Source: CALESS01 sp041741455 (GTDB taxonomy: Bacteria > Chloroflexota > Anaerolineae > Anaerolineales > Anaerolineaceae). From it: a DNA stretch of 64,000 nt. The stretch covers positions 62,001 to 126,000 of the forward strand of contig JBGSJZ010000018.1 in assembly GCA_041741455.1 (NCBI GenBank), read 5' to 3'. Below, in pieces: positions 9,076 to 16,077 of the stretch (position 1 is the stretch's first letter; every line of letters starts with the position of its first letter). The position numbers were made by a program, and so were the translations under genes. A model generated the notes under the pieces. It was not told where the DNA came from. It made no database searches and worked only from the letters and a program-made list of their open reading frames with translations.

Positions 9076-9104
9076 TGATTTCACCTCCATTCTTCCAATA
9101 GAAA

Positions 9105-9143
9105 TAAAAAACTCGGCTGCGGAAGAAACAGGGGCCAGCCGAG
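9105..9143 (-). terminator. Terminator-like hairpin in the rpsU leader (candidate attenuator)
   Basis: On the minus strand CTCGGCTG (9143-9136) and CAGCCGAG (9119-9112) form an 8-base stem with a 16-base loop followed by TTTTTTATTT. It lies about 70 bases after the predicted transcription start and 30 bases before rpsU. No gene ends between promoter and hairpin, so it acts on the rpsU leader itself. Confidence 0.75.
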
Positions 9144-9217
9144 AAAAAGACTTCAGCAGTTGTTTCAGCCCGGAATGCTCCCTGGAACCTCCGTACAATC
9201 TGGATAATTGCGTCGAT

Positions 9218-9247
9218 ATTATACCCCCAACCGGTATGGATTGTCAA
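9218..9247 (-). promoter_or_regulatory. Sigma-70 type promoter for rpsU-infA
   Basis: On the minus strand a consensus TTGACA (9247-9242) and a consensus TATAAT (9223-9218) are separated by 18 bases. The predicted start near 9211 gives a leader of about 135 bases. Confidence 0.85.
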
Positions 9248-9364
9248 TTAGTTGGGGTGAAAGTAAATTTTTCTCCGAGGCATGAGGTGGAAAATGCTAA
9301 TTTACAAAAAATGTTTTTGTAAATTAGTACTTTACAGAAAGTCCATGTTTTTGAAAAGTGGGCA

Positions 9365-9406
9365 AAAAACAACTCGATAGATTTGGTTGGAAAACCAAAT
9401 CTATCG
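9365..9406 (-). terminator. Terminator of the FHA gene
   Basis: A perfect 14-base stem (9375-9388 with 9393-9406) closes a 4-base loop. On the minus strand it is followed by AGTTG and six T residues. It is 11 bases past the stop of the FHA gene. With this hairpin, the rpsU promoter and the leader hairpin, the 341 bases from 9076 to 9416 are fully occupied by regulatory signals. Confidence 0.75.
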
Positions 9407-9416
9407 GTGTCGGAAA

Positions 9417-11327
9417 TCAATCGCTCAACTGGTTGCCGCAAATTCCGCAAAAACGGGAGGAAAGCGGGCTGGAGTTGCCGCAGTGTGAACAAATCTGCTG
9501 GGTTTGGCTTCGTCCACTGGCAATTTTACGCGTCTCGCCGGTGATCGGCTCATCGAATGACCCGTCTGGCAGCTCAGACGGGGAGCTCGTTTCGGGTTCG
9601 GCCAGGATGGGGTGAGTTTCACCGAGGATGGGCTCTTTTATGGCCAGCTCCGGGGAGATCGAGGCTGGGAGTTCGACTTCCACTTCATCAAGGGGAAGCC
9701 CCAAGTCAGCGGGAGGGGCAGCTAGCAGTTCACCCGGGGCCGGGGGTTCGGCCAGCTCCTGGGCTTGCCTGGCAGTCTGCAGCCAGGCCAACGGCTCGGG
9801 TTCAGGAGCATCATTGGCGGAGGCTGTTTCGGCCTCTTCTTCCGGCAATTGGATCGTCTCGCTGGGCGGGGTGTGCAGCCAGGCGGGCAACTCGAAAGCC
9901 GGGGCTTCGTTCTGCGGCTCTTCTGCTTCAACTTTGGATTCTGGTCCCTCCACCAATTCCGTTCCAGGGGGTATTTCTGCTTCGACTGGAGCCGCTGAGA
10001 TGGCGGGTGCTTCTTCCGCCGGGGGGCGCGGGGTGGGGACGGTGGCCGCAGTGTGGGAACTGCCGATCACCTTGAGGTAGGTCTCGCCGATGCGGATCAG
10101 GTCGCCATCCTGCAGGCGGGTCGGACTGAGGAGTTGGATATGGTTTAGATACGTACCATTGGTACTGCCTAGATCCTGCACTTCGTAGCCGCCTTCTACC
10201 AGGCGGATGATGGCTTGATGACGCGACGAACGCGGATCGGCGATCTGAATCTCACAATCGCTGCCTCGTCCAATTTTGACCGGACCTGTCAGTTCATATT
10301 CCTTGGTGGTGGTGCCGCCACTGACCAGGGCCAACTTCCAGATGACCGGGTGCGGCGGAGGCATGGGCAGAGCGTCAGGGCGGGTCAGGTAGTGCTCCAC
10401 CTGGTCCAGCAGGGTGGCGGCAGAGATACTTTCCAGCCGTACCAGTCCGGCTGTCATTTCAACCCGCAGCAGGTTTCTGACGCCGCTCTGCAGAATGCCG
10501 AAAGACGCCTGGTTGATATCCCCATCCGGGTTGGCTCGACGGGCAATCATCTGCACCTGGTTGTCGATCAGCAGCAGGTGTTGTGCTAAGGTAATAGCAG
10601 AGTCGAGGAGAATATAACCCTCTCCACCCAGGTCGGGTGTCACCAGACCGCGGTTCGACAGACTGCGCAGGGCAGCCGAAAAATGTTCCTCATCTGGGGT
10701 GGAGGATAGACCGGCTGAATAACGAATGACCGCCGTCAACCACTGTGGGCTGTGGGTTTCGCCTGCCACCACTTCGGCCACGGCCATCGGGCTGAGGGCT
10801 GGAGTTGCCATTCTGGAATCTTCTAAAATCGAGAGGAGTTCAGAGTAACGACAGCGATCCAGCAGCGCTGCCAGAGCCAGCGCTTCCGTGAGCGGCAGGT
10901 CAACCGAGAAGGAGACTGGCTGCAACTGGCTATCCCCGGTATGCTGGCGCAGGGAGGAAATCAGATCGTTAGGCCGGGCGGGGACGGTCAAAACCAGGCC
11001 GTTACCGTTTTGCAGCAGGGAGGCGGATTCCCCTTCCTGCCCGGAGAAGAACACCCGGTAGTCGAATGATTTGTACGAGTTGATAAGGTGCAGTTGCAGG
11101 CTGGCCGAAGGCGCACTCAATAGGTTGATAACAGATATCAAACCGGGAGTCGGCGCGCCAGAAGGGTCAAGCAGCTCCTCTTCCAGCAGTGCCTTGCGGG
11201 CATCCTCCGGCAATGGCAGGAATTCCAGTCCTTGCCAGGCACACAGAGCGCCTGGAGCCACGCTGGCCAGGTTCGATAGGCAAGGCAACCACTCCGGATT
11301 GAGCTTCAAACGGAAGGGAGAAATCAT
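9417..11327 (-). CDS. FHA-domain protein with C-terminal zinc ribbon
   Basis: A 636-residue cytoplasmic protein with three parts. The N-terminal 320 residues are predicted globular and carry no motif I can name, somewhat like DUF4388-type signalling domains. An FHA phosphothreonine-binding domain covers about 345-415 (VKIGRGSDCEIQI, SSRHQ, DLGSTNGTYLN). A long Pro/Glu/Ala-rich linker (about 425-600) leads to a zinc ribbon at the end, ICSHCGNSS and FCGICGN, two CxxC pairs. The start is ATG at 11327 because AAGGAGG at 11336-11342 is 8 bases away; the GTG at 11333 would be too close. FHA proteins dock Ser/Thr-kinase targets, but no kinase gene is nearby. Confidence 0.85.
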   Translation of the reverse strand: MISPFRLKLNPEWLPCLSNLASVAPGALCAWQGLEFLPLPEDARKALLEEELLDPSGAPTPGLISVINLLSAPSASLQLHLINSYKSFDYRVFFSGQEGESASLLQNGNGLVLTVPARPNDLISSLRQHTGDSQLQPVSFSVDLPLTEALALAALLDRCRYSELLSILEDSRMATPALSPMAVAEVVAGETHSPQWLTAVIRYSAGLSSTPDEEHFSAALRSLSNRGLVTPDLGGEGYILLDSAITLAQHLLLIDNQVQMIARRANPDGDINQASFGILQSGVRNLLRVEMTAGLVRLESISAATLLDQVEHYLTRPDALPMPPPHPVIWKLALVSGGTTTKEYELTGPVKIGRGSDCEIQIADPRSSRHQAIIRLVEGGYEVQDLGSTNGTYLNHIQLLSPTRLQDGDLIRIGETYLKVIGSSHTAATVPTPRPPAEEAPAISAAPVEAEIPPGTELVEGPESKVEAEEPQNEAPAFELPAWLHTPPSETIQLPEEEAETASANDAPEPEPLAWLQTARQAQELAEPPAPGELLAAPPADLGLPLDEVEVELPASISPELAIKEPILGETHPILAEPETSSPSELPDGSFDEPITGETRKIASGRSQTQQICSHCGNSSPLSSRFCGICGNQLSD

Positions 11328-11385
11328 CGCCACGACCTCCTTGAATATTATGGATTGCTAGTTTTATTATCTACCGTTTGGGCAG

Positions 11386-11425
11386 AAAAGGCAACGCCCC
11401 GTTTCCTAAGGTTGGGCACGGGGCG
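11386..11425 (-). terminator. Terminator of the ABC-2 exporter operon
   Basis: CGCCCCGT (11395-11402) pairs perfectly with ACGGGGCG (11418-11425). On the minus strand the stem is followed by TTGCC and then TTTT. It lies 47 bases after the last permease stop. Confidence 0.7.
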
Positions 11426-11471
11426 AAGGCAAATATTCAGTATTGAAAGACCTTTCCCCTGTGCGCTTATC

Positions 11472-12326
11472 TCAGTAATTCGTCGTCAAATCGATGTTGC
11501 CCTTTTCGCGGGCGGAGTGCTCCAGCAGGCGGAACAACCAGACCGAGAGCACACTCCAGAAGGCGGTCATGGCGATCAGGATGCCCAGTAGTTGAATGTT
11601 GCTGAGCGCCGGGAAGGTGGAGTATTGCACCGCAAGCGGGCCGAGCAGGGCCCGGCGGATCAGCTCCAGCCAGTAGGAAACCGGCAGAACATAGCCAACC
11701 GGCTGCAGCCAGGCCGGCAAGACGCTGATCGGGAAGATGGCGCCACTGAACAGGAACAACCCCCCGCCCACCGCTTCACCGATGCCGCCAGCATGCTGGG
11801 CCACCCGCAGGGAGACGCCCGCCAGCAGCAGACCGAGCATGGCCAACATGAAAATACCCAGCGCCAGCGAGAGCAGGAACAGGCCCCAGTCGACCGTTTT
11901 CAGGTCAATCGGCAGCTTAAAGAAAATCATTCCCATCAGCATGGTGATGATCACTGCAAAGGAAGCAGTCAGGAAGCGCGCCACGCCCCGCCCGAGTAGA
12001 AAAATGGGGATGTTGATGGGGGCGGTATAGATGTACTTAAGGGTGCGGTAATGCTCGCGGTCATCAATAATTGCCCAAGAGACACCGGTCAACACGCTGG
12101 CTACATACTGGTAGAAGGCGTTGCCGATGAACAGATAGGCGAAGACCGGGGATTGAAAATCCGCCTGGCTGATGATGCTGTACATCACCACCAGGATGGC
12201 CGCCCCGGCCAGGGGTTTGACGACGGAATAGATGGCAAATAGTAGCGGATCGGTCCAGTTGGATTCAATTTTCCAGCCGAGCCAGGTGGCAGTGAAAAGA
12301 GAGCGTAGCGGAATGGAACGGTGCAT
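11472..12326 (-). CDS. ABC-2 type transporter permease
   Basis: A 284-residue integral membrane protein with about six hydrophobic helices and the ABC-2 arrangement: an amphipathic N-terminus, a conserved VLTGVSWAIIDDREH-like cytoplasmic loop, a glycine-rich EAVGGGLFLFSGAIFPIS region near residue 195, and a last helix. It forms half of the membrane channel of an exporter with the neighbouring permease. It starts 3 bases after that gene's stop and is last in the three-gene operon. The cargo is not identifiable; such exporters move drugs, lipids or polysaccharide. Confidence 0.88.
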   Translation of the reverse strand: MHRSIPLRSLFTATWLGWKIESNWTDPLLFAIYSVVKPLAGAAILVVMYSIISQADFQSPVFAYLFIGNAFYQYVASVLTGVSWAIIDDREHYRTLKYIYTAPINIPIFLLGRGVARFLTASFAVIITMLMGMIFFKLPIDLKTVDWGLFLLSLALGIFMLAMLGLLLAGVSLRVAQHAGGIGEAVGGGLFLFSGAIFPISVLPAWLQPVGYVLPVSYWLELIRRALLGPLAVQYSTFPALSNIQLLGILIAMTAFWSVLSVWLFRLLEHSAREKGNIDLTTNY

Positions 12327-12329
12327 GAC

Positions 12330-13175
12330 TTACCTGCGGCTTTCGGTCAGGCGGCCTTCACGCACCGCCAGCTTTTCCATATAATTCAGCAGAAATCGGG
12401 CAGCCAGTAGGAAGATGACTGCCAACGCTACCAGGATCAACAGTTCGATGCCCGTGCTGAGAAAGCCCAGCGAGGGACCGGTGGCAAAAGCCAGTTGGCG
12501 CATGGCGTCCAGGCCGAGAGTCAGCGGCAGGATCGAAGCCGCGGCCGCCACCCAGAAGGGGAAGTTTTTGATCGGAAAGTAGAAACCGGAGACGAAAAAG
12601 ATTGGCTCCTGGGCCAGGTTGGCGATGTGCCATGCCTCGCGGCTGAGCAGCAGGAAGAGCGAGGCGGTGGTCATTCCCATGCCGTACAGCGCTACCATCG
12701 CCACAAAAAAGACCAGCAGCAGCAGGGGCAGCGAAACCACCACGTAATGCACGTTGAACAGCAGGCTGCCGAGCACGATGATCACTGTGGCCCGGATGAG
12801 GGTAGCGACCAGGCCGCCCAGTGCCATACCGAGCAGGATAGCCATCATCGGCCCGGGGGCGATGATGTAAAGCGGCAGGTTGCCGGTTTCTTTTTCCCAG
12901 TACAACTGGCTGGACATGCTCCACAGGATGTTCATCCAGAAGGCGGTCATAGCGCCGCCCACCACCACGAAGCCGATGTAATCTTCCGGGGCTTGCAGGG
13001 CGCGGTAGACGAAGACATAGCCCGCCACCCCCAGCATCGGCAGGAAAGTATCGAAGAATAGCCAGGATTTCTCGCGCTGCATCCCAATGACGCGCGGATA
13101 GGCGCGCCCGAGGACGGTCATCAGGAACAGGCGGAAGCCGGTCATCTTTTGGCTAATGGGCGGCAGGCTCGCCAT
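12330..13175 (-). CDS. ABC-2 type transporter permease
   Basis: A second ABC-2 permease of 281 residues, about six helices. An ETGNLPLYIIAPGPM-like loop near residue 98 matches the DrrB/NatB type, and EPIFFVSGFYFPI near residue 192 is the usual short motif before the last helices. Two non-identical permeases suggest a heterodimeric channel. It overlaps the end of the ATPase gene by 23 bases, with a GGAGGAGGTGG ribosome site inside that gene, so translation is coupled. Confidence 0.88.
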   Translation of the reverse strand: MASLPPISQKMTGFRLFLMTVLGRAYPRVIGMQREKSWLFFDTFLPMLGVAGYVFVYRALQAPEDYIGFVVVGGAMTAFWMNILWSMSSQLYWEKETGNLPLYIIAPGPMMAILLGMALGGLVATLIRATVIIVLGSLLFNVHYVVVSLPLLLLVFFVAMVALYGMGMTTASLFLLLSREAWHIANLAQEPIFFVSGFYFPIKNFPFWVAAAASILPLTLGLDAMRQLAFATGPSLGFLSTGIELLILVALAVIFLLAARFLLNYMEKLAVREGRLTESRR

Positions 13176-14181
13176 TTTCCACCTCCTCCACCTCGTACAT
13201 GCGGCGGTCGACCAGGGTCATGAAGACATCTTCCAGGGTGGGCTCGCGTTTTTGCAGACTGAGGATGCGCCCGCTCTGGCTGGTGAAGGCACCAATCACG
13301 CCAGAGAGGGCGGCCTCTTCGGCTAAAATCAGCTCCAACTGAGTGCTGCCGTCTTGCTCCTTCAGGCTGACCCGGTTAACGCCCGCCAGGCTGCGGATTG
13401 TTTCGACTTCCAGCACTTGCGGTGTTTGCAGGTTAATCTCAAAAATGGCCTCGCGCTGCAGAGCCAGTTTGAGGTTGGTCGGGGTATCACAGGCCAGCAC
13501 CTGGCCCTTGTTGATGATGGCCACCCGGTCGCACATCTCGTCGGCCTCCACCATGTAGTGGGTGGTCAGCAGCAGGGTGCGAGAGGGGTCCTCGCTGACC
13601 CAGCCGCGCACAAAGCGGCGCACATCCAGGGCAGCGCCCACATCCAGGCCGAGGGTGGGCTCATCCAGAAAGAGCACCTTGGGATCGGTCAGAAAGCCGC
13701 GCACGATGTTCATCTTCTGGCGCAGACCGGTGGAGAGCTCCGAGGACTTGGTGTTGAGACGGTCCAGCAGGCTGACCTTCTCCATCAGGGCGCGGATGCG
13801 GGCGTTCGCCACCGGGGTGGGGATGCCGTAAAACTGGGCGAACATCCACAGGTTTTCGCGCACTGTCAGCAGGCCGTAACCGGAGGCTTCACCGCCGGAG
13901 ACCATGTTGATCTGCTGGCGCACTTCCTCGGGCTGCTTCATCACATCATAGCCGGCCACCAGCGCTGTCCCCTGGGAGGGGGCCAGCAGGGTGGTCAGGA
14001 TCTTGATCAGGGTGGTCTTGCCGGCGCCGTTCGGGCCGAGCAGGCCGAACAACTCACCTTGTTTGACTTCCAGATTTACGCCTTGCAGGGCGACCAGTTG
14101 TTTCACTTCATTTTTCTTGCGGTTGCGCAGTTTGTAGATGCGCCCCAGATCATGAGTTTCAATGGACAGAATATCAGACAT
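13153..14181 (-). CDS. ABC transporter ATP-binding protein (DrrA/NatA type)
   Basis: A 342-residue ATPase that powers the two permeases downstream. It shows Walker A (LLGPNGAGKTT), a signature-like LSTGLRQKMNIV, Walker B (VLFLDEPTLGLD) and the switch histidine in LLTTHYM. A C-terminal regulatory extension of about 100 residues is typical of the DrrA family. The frame stays open upstream to 14385, but the ATG at 14181 has GGAG five bases before it and starts where homologous proteins start. It is first in the operon. Confidence 0.93.
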   Translation of the reverse strand: MSDILSIETHDLGRIYKLRNRKKNEVKQLVALQGVNLEVKQGELFGLLGPNGAGKTTLIKILTTLLAPSQGTALVAGYDVMKQPEEVRQQINMVSGGEASGYGLLTVRENLWMFAQFYGIPTPVANARIRALMEKVSLLDRLNTKSSELSTGLRQKMNIVRGFLTDPKVLFLDEPTLGLDVGAALDVRRFVRGWVSEDPSRTLLLTTHYMVEADEMCDRVAIINKGQVLACDTPTNLKLALQREAIFEINLQTPQVLEVETIRSLAGVNRVSLKEQDGSTQLELILAEEAALSGVIGAFTSQSGRILSLQKREPTLEDVFMTLVDRRMYEVEEVENGEPAAH

Positions 14182-14379
14182 AAGAACTCCGGTTGAAACG
14201 AGGTACTTTGCGGATTTGTTTGGCCAGCGTAGGGTAAGCGTAGGGTAAGAGTCAAGCACCCCGAGGAGAACCCTGCTATTATAAGTTGCAAGGGCGACTT
14301 CTCTTCTTCTCCTCCTTAAATGAGCGCCGGGGTCGGCGTCCCCGGCGCTCACCGATTCTAACACTAAACCGCTCCCCAG

Positions 14380-14409
14380 AATCATCCATTTTTGGATGAT
14401 TTTTATTAT
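14380..14409 (+). terminator. Terminator-like hairpin with no gene upstream
   Basis: AATCATCCA (14380-14388) pairs with TGGATGATT (14393-14401) around a 4-base loop and runs into TTTATTATT. On the plus strand no gene ends before it, so it could stop a leader or antisense RNA. A related imperfect hairpin with the same TTGGATGATT core is at 15242-15264. Confidence 0.55.
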
Positions 14410-14482
14410 TAAACCACGGATGGTATCCCAGTCGAAATGTATAATCTGTTTAGAAGTTCTGAATAATGCTTGGTCATGGTCG

Positions 14483-14525
14483 GAATCAGTTTTCAGAAAT
14501 CTTCAAGATTTCTGAAAACTGATTC
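14483..14525. repeat. 43-base perfect palindrome
   Basis: Bases 14483-14503 and 14505-14525 are exact reverse complements around a single C. Each arm is AT-rich (begins GAATCAG, ends AAATCTT). It ends 47 bases before the lipoprotein start. No T-run follows, so it is not a simple terminator. It could be a protein-binding site, an RNA processing hairpin or the remnant of a mobile element end. Confidence 0.8.
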
Positions 14526-14572
14526 AAGTCTGCTTGTACACTTGCCTCCAGATTGACGAAGGATAAAAGGGA

Positions 14573-15175
14573 ATGAAGCCCTCTATGAAAAACAAGGTTG
14601 TGAAGTTATTGCTTCTGCTCATTCTTTCGCTGTTGACCACTTCATGTGAATCCGAAATCTCGGATATATTATCCAGCCAATGCCAGGCTCCATGCTGGAG
14701 GAATATTGAACCTGGAATTACTACTCAGAAAGAAGTCTTAAAGATAATCAAGGATTTTACAGACATAAGGGGTGAGGTTATTGGTTATGGGGGTCATTTC
14801 AACATTTTTAATAACTCAACCTTTGAAAAATGTGTTAACGAATTTGGAACCCCGGAAAATATTGGACGGTCTTTCGTCATGGGTCCTGGCCTTCAGATAG
14901 GTGTGACCTCAGCAATTCATCCCTACATTTTCGCAATCAGTCCTCAAAAAGGGATTGTTTTTGGCTATGATGCATATAAACATTTTTCGGATGATTTGGT
15001 TCTATCTCCCAGGACAAAAGTTTCCATAATTACTTTTTATGATGTTAATGTTTATTCTCAACTTCTTGAGGATGGGGATTTAATATATACAGAGATATTA
15101 GAAAAGTATTCCGAAGAAGATTTATATCATTGGAACGGATATGGGGATATTGACGAACTGTCTCAACGAAGATAA
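14573..15175 (+). CDS. Putative lipoprotein, unknown function
   Basis: A 200-residue protein with a lipoprotein signal: a basic start, the hydrophobic run LLLLLILSLL and the lipobox LTTSC, giving lipidated Cys25. The mature part opens with CQAPCWRNIEPGITT followed by a predicted helix. I believe this 'PCWRxIxPGxTT' opening recurs in Chloroflexota lipoproteins, but I cannot verify that here. GAAGGAT eight bases upstream supports the ATG at 14573. The gene is more AT-rich than its neighbours. No enzyme motif is visible, so it is probably a small extracytoplasmic binding or structural domain. Confidence 0.75.
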   Translation: MKPSMKNKVVKLLLLLILSLLTTSCESEISDILSSQCQAPCWRNIEPGITTQKEVLKIIKDFTDIRGEVIGYGGHFNIFNNSTFEKCVNEFGTPENIGRSFVMGPGLQIGVTSAIHPYIFAISPQKGIVFGYDAYKHFSDDLVLSPRTKVSIITFYDVNVYSQLLEDGDLIYTEILEKYSEEDLYHWNGYGDIDELSQRR

Positions 15176-15277
15176 AAAGATGTAGTTAAGTGGTGCGACA
15201 GGGATGCACACACTACCTAATCACTAAACGTGCCTTGAAAACAATCCATTCTTGGATGATTGTTTATTTAACGAGGG

Positions 15278-15305
15278 TTGATACTTTTCTGAATGGATGT
15301 ATAAT
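15278..15305 (+). promoter_or_regulatory. Promoter of the AbrB-PIN module
   Basis: TTGATA (15278-15283), 16 bases, then TATAAT (15300-15305) lies 42 bases before the AbrB start. GGAG (15332-15335) 11 bases before the ATG serves as ribosome site. A hairpin-like TTGGATGATT segment lies immediately upstream. Confidence 0.75.
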
Positions 15306-15346
15306 AAATCTGAAAATCGGAATATCGGAAAAGGAGAAAAACGGAT

Positions 15347-15622
15347 ATGACTCCAATCACCGTTCAAATTCGCAAAAAAGGCAACCTGACCCTGCCGGTG
15401 GAGTTGAGAAACAAATATAGCCTGGATGAGGGGGATACCTTGACCCTGGTTGACCTGGGTGATGGATCATTTCTGCTGACTCCGCGCGTCTTGCAGGTCA
15501 ATCGTCTGGCAGACCGGGTAGCGGAAAAACTATACGAGGCAAATGTCTCTCTGGATGATTTATTGAACACATTGGATGATGAACGTGAACAATATTATCG
15601 AGAGCATTATGCCAAAGAGTGA
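15347..15622 (+). CDS. AbrB/MazE-family antitoxin
   Basis: A 91-residue protein with a swapped-hairpin AbrB DNA-binding domain at residues 4-47 (VQIRKKGNLTLPVELRNKY, then GDTLTLVDLGDGSFLL) and a C-terminal helical tail (50-91) that would bind and mask the toxin. It is the first gene of a type II toxin-antitoxin pair. Antitoxins of this class repress their own promoter. Its stop overlaps the start of the PIN gene by 14 bases, which couples synthesis of the two proteins. Confidence 0.88.
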   Translation: MTPITVQIRKKGNLTLPVELRNKYSLDEGDTLTLVDLGDGSFLLTPRVLQVNRLADRVAEKLYEANVSLDDLLNTLDDEREQYYREHYAKE

Positions 15623-16070
15623 TTTCTTCTTTGACAGCAGTGCCCTTATTGCCGGGATCGTCTCTGCCCAGGGGGCTGCCCGGGCCCTGTTGCTATTGGC
15701 GGAGGATGAAAAAATCCTGATAACACTTTCTGAACAGGTAATTGTTGAAGTGGAGAGGAATATCGCCCGCAAGGCTCCCAAGGCTTTGCCATTTGCGCGC
15801 CAATTGATCCTTGCGACTAATCTGCGTATCGTACGAGATCCTCAACTAGAGCAGGTTCAGACACTCCTGGATTGGATCGCGCATCCGGCGGATATCCCCA
15901 TCCTGGTGGCAGCGGTTCAAGCCAGGGTGGATTTTTTGGTGACCTTGAACACCCGCCATTTTATGGATGATCCCAGAGTGGCGCAGCGCAGTGGATTGCG
16001 CATCGGCACGCCGGGGGATGCTCTGGCCTGGGTGCGAATTCAATTGGCTGGAAAACAAAATACAGGTTGA
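15609..16070 (+). CDS. PIN-domain ribonuclease toxin
   Basis: A 153-residue PIN domain, the ribonuclease fold of VapC-type toxins. Candidate acidic metal ligands are Asp in FFFDSSAL near residue 8, Glu in VIVEVERN near 45, Asp in PADIPIL near 97 and Asp in ARVDFLVTLNTRHF near 107. The start at 15609 puts the first beta strand right after the Met; an upstream start at 15576 has no ribosome site. The pairing with an AbrB-type antitoxin rather than classic VapB is a known variant. The RNA target is unknown. Confidence 0.85.
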   Translation: MPKSDFFFDSSALIAGIVSAQGAARALLLLAEDEKILITLSEQVIVEVERNIARKAPKALPFARQLILATNLRIVRDPQLEQVQTLLDWIAHPADIPILVAAVQARVDFLVTLNTRHFMDDPRVAQRSGLRIGTPGDALAWVRIQLAGKQNTG

Positions 16071-16077
16071 GGTTGAA

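Larger units (their letters stand above)
14182..14572. other. Divergent intergenic region rich in hairpins
   Basis: This 391-base space between divergent genes holds three strong inverted repeats and a TATAAT at 14440-14445. The repeats are an 11-base perfect GC-rich stem at 14322-14350 with no T-run, a terminator-like hairpin at 14380-14409, and a 43-base perfect palindrome at 14483-14525. The segment from 14390 to 14447 resembles 15250-15306 in front of the AbrB gene, so one is probably a copy of the other. Confidence 0.65.

Noticed and set aside
13354..14196. 280-codon plus-strand frame inside the ABC ATPase gene
   Set aside because: Antisense shadow of a conserved ATPase with low-complexity His/Gln-rich translation.
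14182..14385. N-terminal extension of the ABC ATPase
   Set aside because: The extra 68 residues are Arg-rich and unlike the family, they cross a strong GC hairpin, and the internal ATG at 14181 has a good ribosome site.
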